Shown here: piece after piece, positions 1 to 7,647 of the stretch
Position numbering within the stretch: the stretch's first letter is position 1
How the letters are laid out: every line of letters starts with the position of its first letter
Assembly (NCBI RefSeq): GCF_000374485.1
Contig: NZ_KB894493.1
Span: forward strand, 1-64,000
DNA length: 64,000 nucleotides
Origin: Algicola sagamiensis DSM 14643
GTDB taxonomy: Bacteria; Pseudomonadota; Gammaproteobacteria; Enterobacterales; Alteromonadaceae
Reading direction: 5' to 3'
Translations under genes and position numbers: made by a program
The notes under the pieces: generated by a model
Seen by the model: the letters and a program-made list of their open reading frames with translations, nothing else
What the model was told of the DNA's origin: nothing
The model's database searches: none

Positions 1-6
1 TTTATC

Positions 7-28
7 AGCAGCCCCCTTCAGGGCTGCT
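7..28. terminator. Hairpin resembling an intrinsic terminator at the window edge
   Basis: AGCAGCCC and GGGCTGCT form an 8-bp perfect stem with a 6-base loop, followed on the plus strand by TTTCCTCT. It could end a transcript arriving from left of the window. The hairpin also sits inside the flank of a repeated 6S-derived unit (TTTATCA at 1-7), where the other copies of that flank have no hairpin. Confidence 0.5.
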
Positions 29-70
29 TTCCTCTCCCAAAACCCCAAAATAATCAACAAATTACACCCC

Positions 71-190
71 GCCTTAGTCCGCATGGTTCAAGGGCTGCAC
101 TGACAACGGCACCTTGGGGAGCGCCCGATTTTAAAGGCTTTCGCTGATTTATCATACCCTTATTTCATTTCCCAAAATGTCCCAAAATCA
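71..190 (+). repeat. Inverted partial copy of the 6S RNA 3' end plus downstream flank
   Basis: Bases 71-126 repeat the last ~57 nt of the 6S RNA gene that lies on the opposite strand at 835-892, with only about three mismatches, all near the left edge. Homology continues weakly downstream: TTTATCA lies 21 bases past the RNA end here (148-154) and 22 bases past it in the real gene (812-806). CCCAAAA then follows exactly 16 bases later in both. The 5' half of 6S RNA, with its closing stem, is absent, so a functional 6S fold is not expected. A third copy of the flank (TTTATCA at 1-7, CCCAAAA at 36-42) suggests that more units lie to the left. Whether it is transcribed is unknown. Confidence 0.85.
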
Positions 191-837
191 CCGTTTGGAC
201 CGTGAATGCGTCCAAAAAATCTGCACGTAGACCCCCTTTTTAGGGTGAAACTGCACGTGTTCTGCACGTGAGATTTTTTGTGAATTTTTTATTTCCCTGT
301 ATTGGGTATTAGAAAAAGTATGGTGTCTTTTGATTCAGGGCTGATTGGGGTTTTAGAGAAAACTTGTACTTTTGAAATACCCTTGTTTCCATACCCCATC
401 CATGAGCGGGGGACGTTCGGGGGACATTTTTTCTCATAACTTTTCACGGAAAATGATTTTATCTAGTAAAAACAGCTAGATAATAAAAACACGAAAAAAT
501 GGCGCACACCCTTATTTTTGTATAAATATATTTACAAAATCAGGGGTAACTTTGAGAATTATCATCACTTCATTTCAAATAAAATCGCAAAGCCTATAAA
601 AAATAAATGAAATTATTATCCTGGATAATCTGTGAATTTGTGTTCTCACGCCTATTTTTTGTTAAATAAATTAACAATTGAAGGTCATTTTCTCTCGATT
701 TTCTCGCAGATTTACCCCAAAAATCGCGATTTTCTAACATTTTTAGATCATATTAAAAGGCGGAAAAATCGTGATTTTGGTGTTTTGGGAGGTGGGGTAA
801 GATATTGATAAAGTTGACGAAACCCAGTGTTTTTGGG
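127..837. other. Gene-free stretch rich in inverted repeats
   Basis: No open frame with coding character is seen. The region contains several inverted repeats: TTTGGAC/GTCCAAA at 194-216, TTATCTAG/CTAGATAA at 459-483, ATTATCC/GGATAAT at 615-629, TTGTTAA/TTAACAA at 659-677, and AAAATCGCGATTTT at 719-732. CTGCACGT occurs three times at 221, 251 and 262; the last two contain CACGTG and lie 11 bp apart. GGGGGAC is repeated around 407-424. The stretch lies downstream of 6S RNA, where fau (ygfA) sits in E. coli; no fau is present. Confidence 0.6.
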
Positions 838-1018
838 CGCTCCCCAAGGTGCCGTTGTCAGTGCAGCCCTTGAACCATGCGGTTCAAGGCGGAAATCATA
901 TCATTGCCGTAGGCTTCCCGATACGAGCCGGGCTTGCTCAATAGCAGTGGTTATGACTCCCTAATATAAAATTTATCGGCTCAGGGACGTTAACTAACTC
1001 ACAAACACCCCAGGGAAC
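838..1018 (-). ncRNA. ssrS: 6S RNA
   Basis: 6S RNA mimics an open promoter and binds the sigma-70 RNA polymerase holoenzyme, tuning transcription in stationary phase. Reading the minus strand, the segment has CCTGAGCCGATA near the 5' side, GAAGCCT in the middle, and the CCTTGAACC / GGTTCAAGG hairpin of the 3' side, all matching landmarks of E. coli 6S RNA. The ends close by an 11-bp stem with G-U wobbles: TCCCTGGGGTG (1016-1006) pairs with CACCTTGGGGA (851-841). The length of ~181 nt is typical. It lies directly downstream of zapA on the same strand, the conserved gammaproteobacterial order, so it may also be processed from a zapA read-through transcript. End positions are estimated from the closing stem. 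Confidence 0.93.
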
Positions 1019-1038
1019 ATATTGTCTTGTGTGGCAAA

Positions 1039-1299
1039 CTAAGCCTTTTTTGCGATAGGCTGTGTCTGCTCGTCTAATAATTCTAGCAGGGCTTGCTGCT
1101 CAAGTAACTCATGACTCATATTTAATGCTGTCATGATTAACACACCTTCGATGCCATGGAGCATTGAACGCTGCTGTGTTTCTGAAATTCGTCTCTCAAG
1201 TTCCGCAACTGCATCCCTTAATTCAAGCTGTTTTTCTTTTGGGCAATTGACTTTGTATGTTTTACCCAAGATTGATATTGTTACAGCTTTTGTCGTCAT
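1039..1299 (-). CDS. zapA: Cell division protein ZapA
   Basis: ZapA binds FtsZ and bundles protofilaments at the Z ring, working with ZapB in the cytoplasm. The 86-aa protein has the N-terminal beta/alpha head (VTISILGKTYKVNCPKEK) and the central helix with ALNMSHEL, which matches the E. coli pattern ALNISYEL. The start at 1299 is chosen because AGAGG lies 7 bases upstream and MTTKAV aligns with the family N-terminus; a longer frame to 1362 has no support. The protein is ~20 residues shorter than E. coli ZapA (109 aa): the C-terminal coiled coil that drives tetramerisation is cut short. The ssrS gene follows directly on the same strand, and the gene is divergent from ygfB. Confidence 0.93.
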   Translation of the reverse strand: MTTKAVTISILGKTYKVNCPKEKQLELRDAVAELERRISETQQRSMLHGIEGVLIMTALNMSHELLEQQALLELLDEQTQPIAKKA

Positions 1300-1531
1300 G
1301 ATAAGCCTCTTCTTTGACCTCCGTGTTTCATCTTGCCCGATGTCCAGTATCAGGAGGCGCACTATAATCCCGATTTATTCCAAATACAATAGGAATATCA
1401 AAAAGGTGCTAGCGTTTGTTGATTTATTGCCCTATACATGAAACATAGACCTTTGTTGTTTCTATGGCTAGCTCTTAATATAGGCTAATGTTACGATACT
1501 TAAAGACAAGTTTACTTTATAAAAAGTTCAT

Positions 1532-2098
1532 ATGACAGATACTTTTTCCTTTGATGGACTCCTAAAGCAATTGGAACGGAATAAAATTGAAGCAGAACCT
1601 TCAGAAGTGCACGGCTTATTGACTGGAATGCTTTGTGGTGGTGTAAAAATCAACTCGGAGGAATGGCTGGGTGCGATGTCCGACATGATCAACGATGGTC
1701 AGGCATTTTCAAAAGAAGGAAATTCACTCCTTTTTAGTGTTTTTCACACATCTTTACAGTCTCTACAGGATAAAGAGCTTACTTTTGAGCCCATTTTACC
1801 CAGAGATGATGAGACAATTTCTGAACGAATTGAGCATTTAATTTTGTGGGTTCAAAGCTTTCTTGTTGGATTTGGGCTAAATATGACAGACCTGTCCACA
1901 GTTTCTGATGATGTGCGAGAAGTCGTTGAAGATTTTGCTGAGCTTACACGCCTAGATACAGAACTAGAACCCTCGACAGAGTCGGAAGACGCATACCATG
2001 AAGTGGTCGAATATATTCGTATTTCTACGCTTTTATGCTTTTCAGAACTGGGTCAACGTGTTATATCTCCTCAAACCAATCCCAGAGTACTGCACTAG
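1532..2098 (+). CDS. ygfB: YgfB/UPF0149 family protein
   Basis: A 188-aa cytoplasmic protein of the UPF0149 (YgfB/YecA-related) family, recognised from the N-terminal HGLLTGMLCGG signature at residues 27-37 and the acidic, helical remainder. It lacks the C-terminal SEC-C zinc motif of YecA. The molecular role is not settled for most members. The gene precedes pepP by 3 bp and starts the ygfB-pepP-ubiH-ubiI block, the conserved order in gammaproteobacteria, so co-transcription is likely. No strong ribosome binding site is visible before the ATG (AAAAAGTTCAT). Confidence 0.88.
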   Translation: MTDTFSFDGLLKQLERNKIEAEPSEVHGLLTGMLCGGVKINSEEWLGAMSDMINDGQAFSKEGNSLLFSVFHTSLQSLQDKELTFEPILPRDDETISERIEHLILWVQSFLVGFGLNMTDLSTVSDDVREVVEDFAELTRLDTELEPSTESEDAYHEVVEYIRISTLLCFSELGQRVISPQTNPRVLH

Positions 2099-2101
2099 AA
2101 C

Positions 2102-3403
2102 ATGATAAAAATTCCAGAATATGTTGAACGCCGGGAGCGGCTGCTTGAGCAAATGACTCCCGGGAGCGTTGCTTTGGTTCCAGCGGCGAAAGCGTTAAGA
2201 CGAAGCCATGATACGGATTTTCCGTTCCGACAAGATTCCGATTTCTATTATCTGACAGGCTTTAATGAGCCAGATGCATTGCTTATCTTGGACAAAGATA
2301 CGGAAAAAACAACGATTTTATGCCGCGAAAAAGATCAGTTGGCAGAAATCTGGGAAGGTCGCCGTTTAGGGTTCACACAAGCAATAGATGTACTGTCTGT
2401 TGATAGTGCTGCCAGTATTGCTAATATGGACAAGATCCTGCAATCCTCAATCGATAAAAAGGATATTGTCTATTTTGCACAAGGGAACTTCGATTGGTTT
2501 GATTCGGCGGTTCTATCAGCGATGAACGGGTTGCGAGCTTCACCAAAGAAGGGCTTTATGCCACCGAAGCAAATTCAGGACTTACGCCCATTGATTCATG
2601 AAATGCGCCTGATCAAATCAGAACATGAGTTGGCATTGATGCGTCGCTCAGCCGAAATATCATCAAAAGCTCACTGCCTTGCGATGGAGTTTTGTCATCC
2701 GGGGGCTTATGAATATCAGGTAGAATCAGTGATCCAACATCACTTTATGATGAACGGCGCTCGAAACCCGGCCTACAGTAGTATTGTTGGTGGTGGTGAA
2801 AATGCATGTATTTTGCACTACACAGAAAATCAGGATGCATTGAATGATGGAGACTTGTTGCTGATTGATGCTGGGTCCGAATATCATGGTTATGCCGCTG
2901 ATATTACACGTACGTTCCCGATTAACGGAAAATTTACCCCTGAACAGAAAGCACTTTACCAAATTGTTTTGGATGCACAACTCGCTGCTATCGCATGGAT
3001 CAAGCCGGGGTGTTGGATGAGCCAGGCGCTTGAGGCTGCAAATAAGGTTCTCATTCAAGGACTTTTGGATGTTGGATTATTGCAAGGTGATCCAGAAGTG
3101 CTTCTCAAAGAAAACGCGCAAAAAGAATATTTTATCCATGGACTAGGCCATTGGATTGGTTTAGATGTACACGATGTTGGTGTGTATAAGATTGATGGAA
3201 AGGAGCGACCATTTGAGCCGGGTATGGTTCTCACCGTGGAGCCGGGATTATATATTGCGCCTCACCTAAATGTACCAGAAAAGTGGAAAGGAATTGGCAT
3301 TCGTATCGAAGACAACTTACTTGTGACAGAAAATGGTCACGAAGTCCTCACCGATGCTGTTCCAAAATCAATAAAAGACATCGAATCATTAATGCAGTCA
3401 TGA
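2102..3403 (+). CDS. pepP: Xaa-Pro aminopeptidase (aminopeptidase P)
   Basis: PepP removes the N-terminal residue from peptides whose second residue is proline, using a dinuclear Mn site in the cytoplasm. The 433-aa protein has an N-terminal aminopeptidase P domain (about 5-135) and a C-terminal M24 'pita-bread' domain (about 175-420). The five metal ligands can be placed at D256, D267, H350, E380 and E403, offset by 3-4 residues from E. coli PepP D260/D271/H354/E383/E406. The length is also close to E. coli PepP. The stop codon overlaps the ubiH start (ATGA), indicating translational coupling. Confidence 0.96.
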   Translation: MIKIPEYVERRERLLEQMTPGSVALVPAAKALRRSHDTDFPFRQDSDFYYLTGFNEPDALLILDKDTEKTTILCREKDQLAEIWEGRRLGFTQAIDVLSVDSAASIANMDKILQSSIDKKDIVYFAQGNFDWFDSAVLSAMNGLRASPKKGFMPPKQIQDLRPLIHEMRLIKSEHELALMRRSAEISSKAHCLAMEFCHPGAYEYQVESVIQHHFMMNGARNPAYSSIVGGGENACILHYTENQDALNDGDLLLIDAGSEYHGYAADITRTFPINGKFTPEQKALYQIVLDAQLAAIAWIKPGCWMSQALEAANKVLIQGLLDVGLLQGDPEVLLKENAQKEYFIHGLGHWIGLDVHDVGVYKIDGKERPFEPGMVLTVEPGLYIAPHLNVPEKWKGIGIRIEDNLLVTENGHEVLTDAVPKSIKDIESLMQS

Positions 3404-4620
3404 ATACAAGTGTCGTAAATTCCGTAGAGCGGCATAGGGTGGATGTCCTTGTTTCTGGCGGTGGCATGCTTGGTGTTATGCAGGCATATGCGATCGCCGT
3501 TCAGTTCCCAACGTTGAAAGTAGCCATCATCGAAGCCAGTGAGTTGAAGCCACATGCTTCCCCGAGCTTTGATGAACGCTCCATCGCATTATCCTACGGT
3601 AGTATCTTGCTGCTCGAAAAGCTTCGTTTATGGGGCTCATTGAAGGAGTACGCAGAGCCGATTCAAGAAATCAAGGTCTCTGACCGTGGCCATATAGGCA
3701 AAACTCACCTTACCGCAAATCAATTTGATCTCAATGCGTTCGGCTATGTGATCGAAGTCGTTTATCTTGAGAAGGTATTGCAGCCTCGTTTAGACGAACT
3801 TCCGAATGTGTCTTGGTTAAGGCCCTGCAAGATCAATGACATTACCCAATCAAGTGAAGCCGTGTTGTGTCAATTATCAACTGGCCAACATATTTCAACA
3901 AAGCTGTTTATTATCGCTGAAGGTGCACAATCAAGTAGTCGCGACAAACTAAAGTTTGACTTGAAGCAACAGAACTATGGGAAACATGCGATTGTTGCGA
4001 ATATTCAGGTGGCGTCGCATGGCAATATTGCATATGAGCGATTTACACCTGATGGACCAGTTGCATTGTTACCACTACCAAAGAGCCGCTACTCGCTCGT
4101 TTGGTGCGTGAAACCAGATAAAGCAAAGTTTCTAGCAGACTGCGCCCAGTCAGATTTTCTGATTGAGTTACAAAAAATGTTTGGGAGCAGTATTGGGCCT
4201 TTCCAAGATGTCGGTAAACGAGTTGCTTATCCACTTTCTGTAAAACAAGTGTCTAGAATGTTTCATCATCGTACAGCTTTAATCGGTAATGCAGCGCATA
4301 CAATACATCCCATTGCTGGACAGGGCTTTAATCTAGGATTGCGAGATGTGATGTGTTTAACTCAGTGTATTGCTGAGTCAGAATCAGATATTGGTGCATT
4401 TTCAGTCTTAAAAAAATATGATCAGACACGGCAAAAAGATATGCAACGTGTTGTGACAATGACAGATTCTTTGGTGAAATTATTTTCAAAGGAGAATCAG
4501 TTGGTTGCACTTGGAAGAACACTTGGCCTGATGTCGATGCAGTGTTTTCCTGAGTTGAAAAAGTCATTGGTTCATCAAGCGTTAGGGCTTTATTTTCCTT
4601 CATCGAACGGAGTTGTTTAA
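3400..4620 (+). CDS. ubiH: 2-octaprenyl-6-methoxyphenol hydroxylase (UbiH)
   Basis: UbiH is an FAD-dependent monooxygenase that hydroxylates the ubiquinone ring during aerobic Q8 synthesis, acting with the Ubi assembly in the cytoplasm. The ATG at 3400 overlaps the pepP stop by 4 bp and gives a 406-aa protein; the longer frame from 3283 would run through pepP. A GGG-type dinucleotide fold is seen at VDVLVSGGGMLG, then IAEGAQ in place of the usual DG motif. The FAD ribose motif GNAAHTIHPIAGQGFNLG has GN rather than GD, as in E. coli UbiH. The neighbour ubiI is 2 bp downstream. Confidence 0.93.
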   Translation: MNTSVVNSVERHRVDVLVSGGGMLGVMQAYAIAVQFPTLKVAIIEASELKPHASPSFDERSIALSYGSILLLEKLRLWGSLKEYAEPIQEIKVSDRGHIGKTHLTANQFDLNAFGYVIEVVYLEKVLQPRLDELPNVSWLRPCKINDITQSSEAVLCQLSTGQHISTKLFIIAEGAQSSSRDKLKFDLKQQNYGKHAIVANIQVASHGNIAYERFTPDGPVALLPLPKSRYSLVWCVKPDKAKFLADCAQSDFLIELQKMFGSSIGPFQDVGKRVAYPLSVKQVSRMFHHRTALIGNAAHTIHPIAGQGFNLGLRDVMCLTQCIAESESDIGAFSVLKKYDQTRQKDMQRVVTMTDSLVKLFSKENQLVALGRTLGLMSMQCFPELKKSLVHQALGLYFPSSNGVV

Positions 4621-4622
4621 TC

Positions 4623-5813
4623 ATGTTTTCTCAAGAAGTCACCATTCTTGGTGGTGGATGCATTGGTTTAGCTTTAGCGATTGGGCTTGCCAAGCAGGGA
4701 GTTAAAATTGCTTTAGTGGATGGTGCCCCAGAGCCAGTAAAGCCAGTTGAAGTGCCAGATTTGCGTGTCAGTGCAATCAATAAAACAAGCGAGCAGCTTC
4801 TTCGTCGTTTAGGGATATGGGAAAATATTGAGGAAAAAAAGAAGACGCCATACCAAAAGATGCATGTGTGGGAAGGGGATAGCTTTGCGTCGATTAACTT
4901 TGATGCGCCTTCGCTAATGTTGGGTGAACTTGGTCATATTATCGAGAATAGAGCATTGCAGTTTGCTTTATTTCAGGCACTAAAAGCATACCCGCAAGTC
5001 AGCATAAAGTACGATACACAGTGTAAAGATATTCAACAAAGTGACAGAGAGGTTCTTCTGACACTAGAAAGTGGCCAGCCAATCGTCTCTCAATGGGTTT
5101 TTGCTGCAGATGGTGCGAATTCATTTACACGCAGACACCTTCACTTACCCATGACATACTGGGATTATGATCATCACGCTATTGTGGCTACAATTCGCAT
5201 GGAAGAGCCACACGGTAACTGTGCTCGACAGGTATTTTGGGGAGATGGTCCGCTTGCTTTTCTCCCATTAGATGACCCACATCTTTGCTCGATTGTCTGG
5301 TCAACACTACCGGATAAAGCAAAGCAATTGATGGAGTTATCAGAAGAAGGGTTTAATAGAGCACTTTATGTTGCTTCAGGTTCCTCGCTAGGTGAACTGA
5401 AACTTGAGGGAGAACGGAGTCAGTTTCCTCTTAAAATGCGTTATGCGAGACAATGGTTGTCGAATCGTGTTGTGTTGCTCGGTGATGCAGCACATACGAT
5501 TCACCCATTGGCAGGTTTAGGTATGAATGCAGGTCTTTTGGATGTCGCGGCTCTATGTAGGATTATTGAAAAATCAGGCATTGAAAATCTTCAATGGCGC
5601 CATCTTCGCCAGTATGAACGGCAACAAAAAGCGCAAGCACAGGAATTAATCCTGATCATGGAAGGGTTTAAGCGTTTATTTGCAGATGATGTTTTTCCGA
5701 AAAAAGTATTAAGAGGAATTGGACTGTTTTCTGTGAATCAATTTCCGGCCCTAAAAAATATATTTGCACGACATGCAGTGGGCCAACAAGCCAATCCATT
5801 TAACTCATTGTAA
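4623..5813 (+). CDS. ubiI: FAD-dependent 2-octaprenylphenol hydroxylase, UbiI/VisC type
   Basis: A 396-aa paralogue of the preceding gene. The family hydroxylates ubiquinone precursors; UbiI acts at C5 in E. coli. Seen in the sequence: N-terminal FAD fold VTILGGGCIGLALA, the NADH/FAD DG motif FAADGANS near residue 160, and the GD motif LLGDAAHTIHPLAGLGMNAG near 290. Assignment to UbiI rather than UbiF rests on the position directly after ubiH, as in E. coli ubiH-ubiI, and on general similarity; UbiF cannot be fully excluded. It is probably the last gene of the ygfB-pepP-ubiH-ubiI transcript. Confidence 0.85.
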   Translation: MFSQEVTILGGGCIGLALAIGLAKQGVKIALVDGAPEPVKPVEVPDLRVSAINKTSEQLLRRLGIWENIEEKKKTPYQKMHVWEGDSFASINFDAPSLMLGELGHIIENRALQFALFQALKAYPQVSIKYDTQCKDIQQSDREVLLTLESGQPIVSQWVFAADGANSFTRRHLHLPMTYWDYDHHAIVATIRMEEPHGNCARQVFWGDGPLAFLPLDDPHLCSIVWSTLPDKAKQLMELSEEGFNRALYVASGSSLGELKLEGERSQFPLKMRYARQWLSNRVVLLGDAAHTIHPLAGLGMNAGLLDVAALCRIIEKSGIENLQWRHLRQYERQQKAQAQELILIMEGFKRLFADDVFPKKVLRGIGLFSVNQFPALKNIFARHAVGQQANPFNSL

Positions 5814-5848
5814 TATATAAATAATATGACATGAATGTCATTGGTTTA

Positions 5849-5890
5849 ATACGCTTTTAACTGGTCTAATGAGCATTGAAAAAAGCGTAT
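5849..5890. promoter_or_regulatory. 10-bp inverted repeat between ubiI and gcvT
   Basis: ATACGCTTTT (5849-5858) is perfectly complementary to AAAAGCGTAT (5881-5890), with a 22-base loop. A second small hairpin, ATGACAT/ATGTCAT, lies at 5827-5842. The element ends ~108 bp upstream of the gcvT ATG. It may terminate the ubi transcript or act in the gcv leader. A perfect TATAAT follows at 5921-5926, but no good -35 box is seen at the right distance. No glycine riboswitch pattern is recognised here. Confidence 0.45.
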
Positions 5891-5998
5891 AAACCTCTAT
5901 CCCAGTGCAAATGCTTTCGTTATAATGCGCCCACCTTCTTTCCTTCTCTGCGTAAAGCAACATGTATGCTTTCGTTGAGAGATACAAAGGGACAAATT

Positions 5999-7084
5999 AT
6001 GATAAAAAAGACGCCCCTACACGCAAAGCATGTTGAATGCGGCGCAAAACTTGTAGACTTTCACGGCTGGGAAATGCCTTTGCATTACGGTTCTCAAATG
6101 GAAGAACACCATGTCGTTCGTCAAGATGCTGGCATGTTCGATGTCTCCCATATGACTATTGTCGAAGTGACTGGCACTGATGCAAACTCCTTTCTTCGCA
6201 AATTACTTGCGAACGATGTCAATAAACTCCAAAAACCAGGTAAAGCACTTTATACACCAATGCTCAATGAACAGGGTGGAGTGATTGATGACCTGATTGT
6301 CTATTTCTTTGATCAGACCAACTACCGTTTGGTTGTCAATTCTGCAACACGTGATAAAGACTTGGAATGGATGCAAAAAGTAGCGAAAAATTTCGAAGTT
6401 AACATTCTTGAAAACGCAGACTATGCTATGGTGGCAATTCAAGGGCCTCAAGCAAAAGAACGTGTTGCGACTAAGCTATCCGAAGCACAAAAGGCAGCAG
6501 TCGATGGCATGAAGCCATTCTTTGGTGTTCAAGCCGATGACTTGTTTATTGCGACGACTGGTTATACAGGCGAAGATGGCTACGAAATCATGGTACCCAA
6601 AGCACAGGCAGCAGATTTTTGGCAGCTGATGCTAGATGCAGATATTAAACCGTGCGGTCTTGGAGCCAGAGATACACTACGTCTGGAAGCTGGCATGAAC
6701 TTATACGGCCAGGATATGGATGACACCGTTTCTCCACTCGCTGCAAATATGGCTTGGACGATTACCTGGGATCCAGAAGAACGTGATTTTGTGGGTCGTA
6801 CTGTGTTAGAACAGCAAAGAGCAAACAAGTCGACAGATAAACTTGTAGGGCTTGTACTCGAAGAAAAAGGTGTACTTCGCGCAGGACTGAAGGTCATCGT
6901 CGGCGATCAGGAAGGTGTGATCACCTCAGGAACCTTCTCACCAACACTTGGGCATAGCATTGCGATGGCACGTGTACCAAGAAGTATTGGTGAAACAGCT
7001 GAGGTAGAAATGCGTAAGAAGCATGTCACGGTTAAAGTGACAAAACCAGCTTTTGTACGTGCAGGTAAAAAGATATTTGACTAA
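5999..7084 (+). CDS. gcvT: Glycine cleavage system T protein (aminomethyltransferase)
   Basis: GcvT takes the aminomethyl group from lipoylated GcvH, releasing ammonia and making 5,10-methylene-tetrahydrofolate. The protein has 361 aa when started at the ATG at 5999, which has AAAGGGA 5-11 bases upstream and gives the family N-terminus [20 protein letters not shown]. The longer frame from 5876 adds 41 residues with no homology and is rejected. Family motifs include [27 protein letters not shown] and [18 protein letters not shown]. gcvH follows after 49 bp, and the two are probably one transcript. Confidence 0.96.
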   Translation: MIKKTPLHAKHVECGAKLVDFHGWEMPLHYGSQMEEHHVVRQDAGMFDVSHMTIVEVTGTDANSFLRKLLANDVNKLQKPGKALYTPMLNEQGGVIDDLIVYFFDQTNYRLVVNSATRDKDLEWMQKVAKNFEVNILENADYAMVAIQGPQAKERVATKLSEAQKAAVDGMKPFFGVQADDLFIATTGYTGEDGYEIMVPKAQAADFWQLMLDADIKPCGLGARDTLRLEAGMNLYGQDMDDTVSPLAANMAWTITWDPEERDFVGRTVLEQQRANKSTDKLVGLVLEEKGVLRAGLKVIVGDQEGVITSGTFSPTLGHSIAMARVPRSIGETAEVEMRKKHVTVKVTKPAFVRAGKKIFD

Positions 7085-7133
7085 GTCGAAGAACCAATTA
7101 TTTCGACCGGATTAAATTTAGGAATTATAAGAA

Positions 7134-7523
7134 ATGAGCAATATCCCTACAGAGTTAAAATTCGCAACAACGCATGAATGGGTCAGAAAAGAAACTGATG
7201 GTTTGATGACGATCGGAATTTCTGAGCATGCGCAAGAGTTATTAGGTGATATGGTTTTTGTTGACCTACCAGATGTGGGTGAAGAAGTCAGCGCAGGTGA
7301 TGATTGTGCCGTCGCAGAATCAGTGAAAGCAGCGTCTGACATTTATGCACCAATTTCTGGACAAATCGTTGCAGTCAACGAAGAATTGGAAGGCTCTCCA
7401 GAGCTTGTGAACAGTGATCCTTTCGGGGATGGTTGGTTATTTAAAATCAAACCTTCGGATGAATCTGAGCTGGAAGGCCTTTTAGATGCAGAAGGCTATC
7501 AGAACGTCATTGACGAAGATTAA
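7134..7523 (+). CDS. gcvH: Glycine cleavage system H protein
   Basis: GcvH shuttles the methylamine arm between GcvP, GcvT and lipoamide dehydrogenase. The 129-aa protein has the usual length, and the lipoylation lysine is K65 in [10 protein letters not shown]. The C-terminal half has the typical [23 protein letters not shown] lies ~10 bases before the ATG. A strong terminator follows, separating gcvH from gcvP. Confidence 0.97.
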   Translation: MSNIPTELKFATTHEWVRKETDGLMTIGISEHAQELLGDMVFVDLPDVGEEVSAGDDCAVAESVKAASDIYAPISGQIVAVNEELEGSPELVNSDPFGDGWLFKIKPSDESELEGLLDAEGYQNVIDED

Positions 7524-7535
7524 TACGCAAAATTT

Positions 7536-7563
7536 AAAACCCCGGCCCATGTCGGGGTTTTAT
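7536..7563 (+). terminator. Intrinsic terminator after gcvH
   Basis: AAACCCCG and CGGGGTTTT form a GC-rich stem around a short loop, followed by a T-rich tract (TTTTATTTATT). It separates gcvTH from gcvP, so gcvP should need its own promoter or read-through. Confidence 0.85.
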
Positions 7564-7579
7564 TTATTCAACCCGAACG

Positions 7580-7619
7580 ACGTTTCGTACAAACGTTTAA
7601 CTTGACGGTTTTATACCGT
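7580..7619. promoter_or_regulatory. Paired palindromes upstream of gcvP
   Basis: ACGTTT-CGTAC-AAACGT (7580-7596) is a perfect 6-bp inverted repeat. ACGG-TTTTATA-CCGT (7605-7619) lies just downstream and overlaps a possible -35 hexamer TTGACG at 7602-7607. Placement between the gcvH terminator and the gcvP start suggests an operator or promoter. The regulator is unknown. Confidence 0.4.
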
Positions 7620-7647
7620 TTGTATTTGTTATTAGGGATCCTGTGGA

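Noticed and set aside
5911-5976. Repeated ATGCTTTCGTT at 5911 and 5967 upstream of gcvT as a regulatory pair
   Set aside because: Only two short copies without symmetry or a fixed relation to a promoter; likely chance.
5876-5998. N-terminal extension of gcvT by 41 residues
   Set aside because: No homology to GcvT, no ribosome binding site at 5876, and a strong AAAGGGA site before the ATG at 5999.
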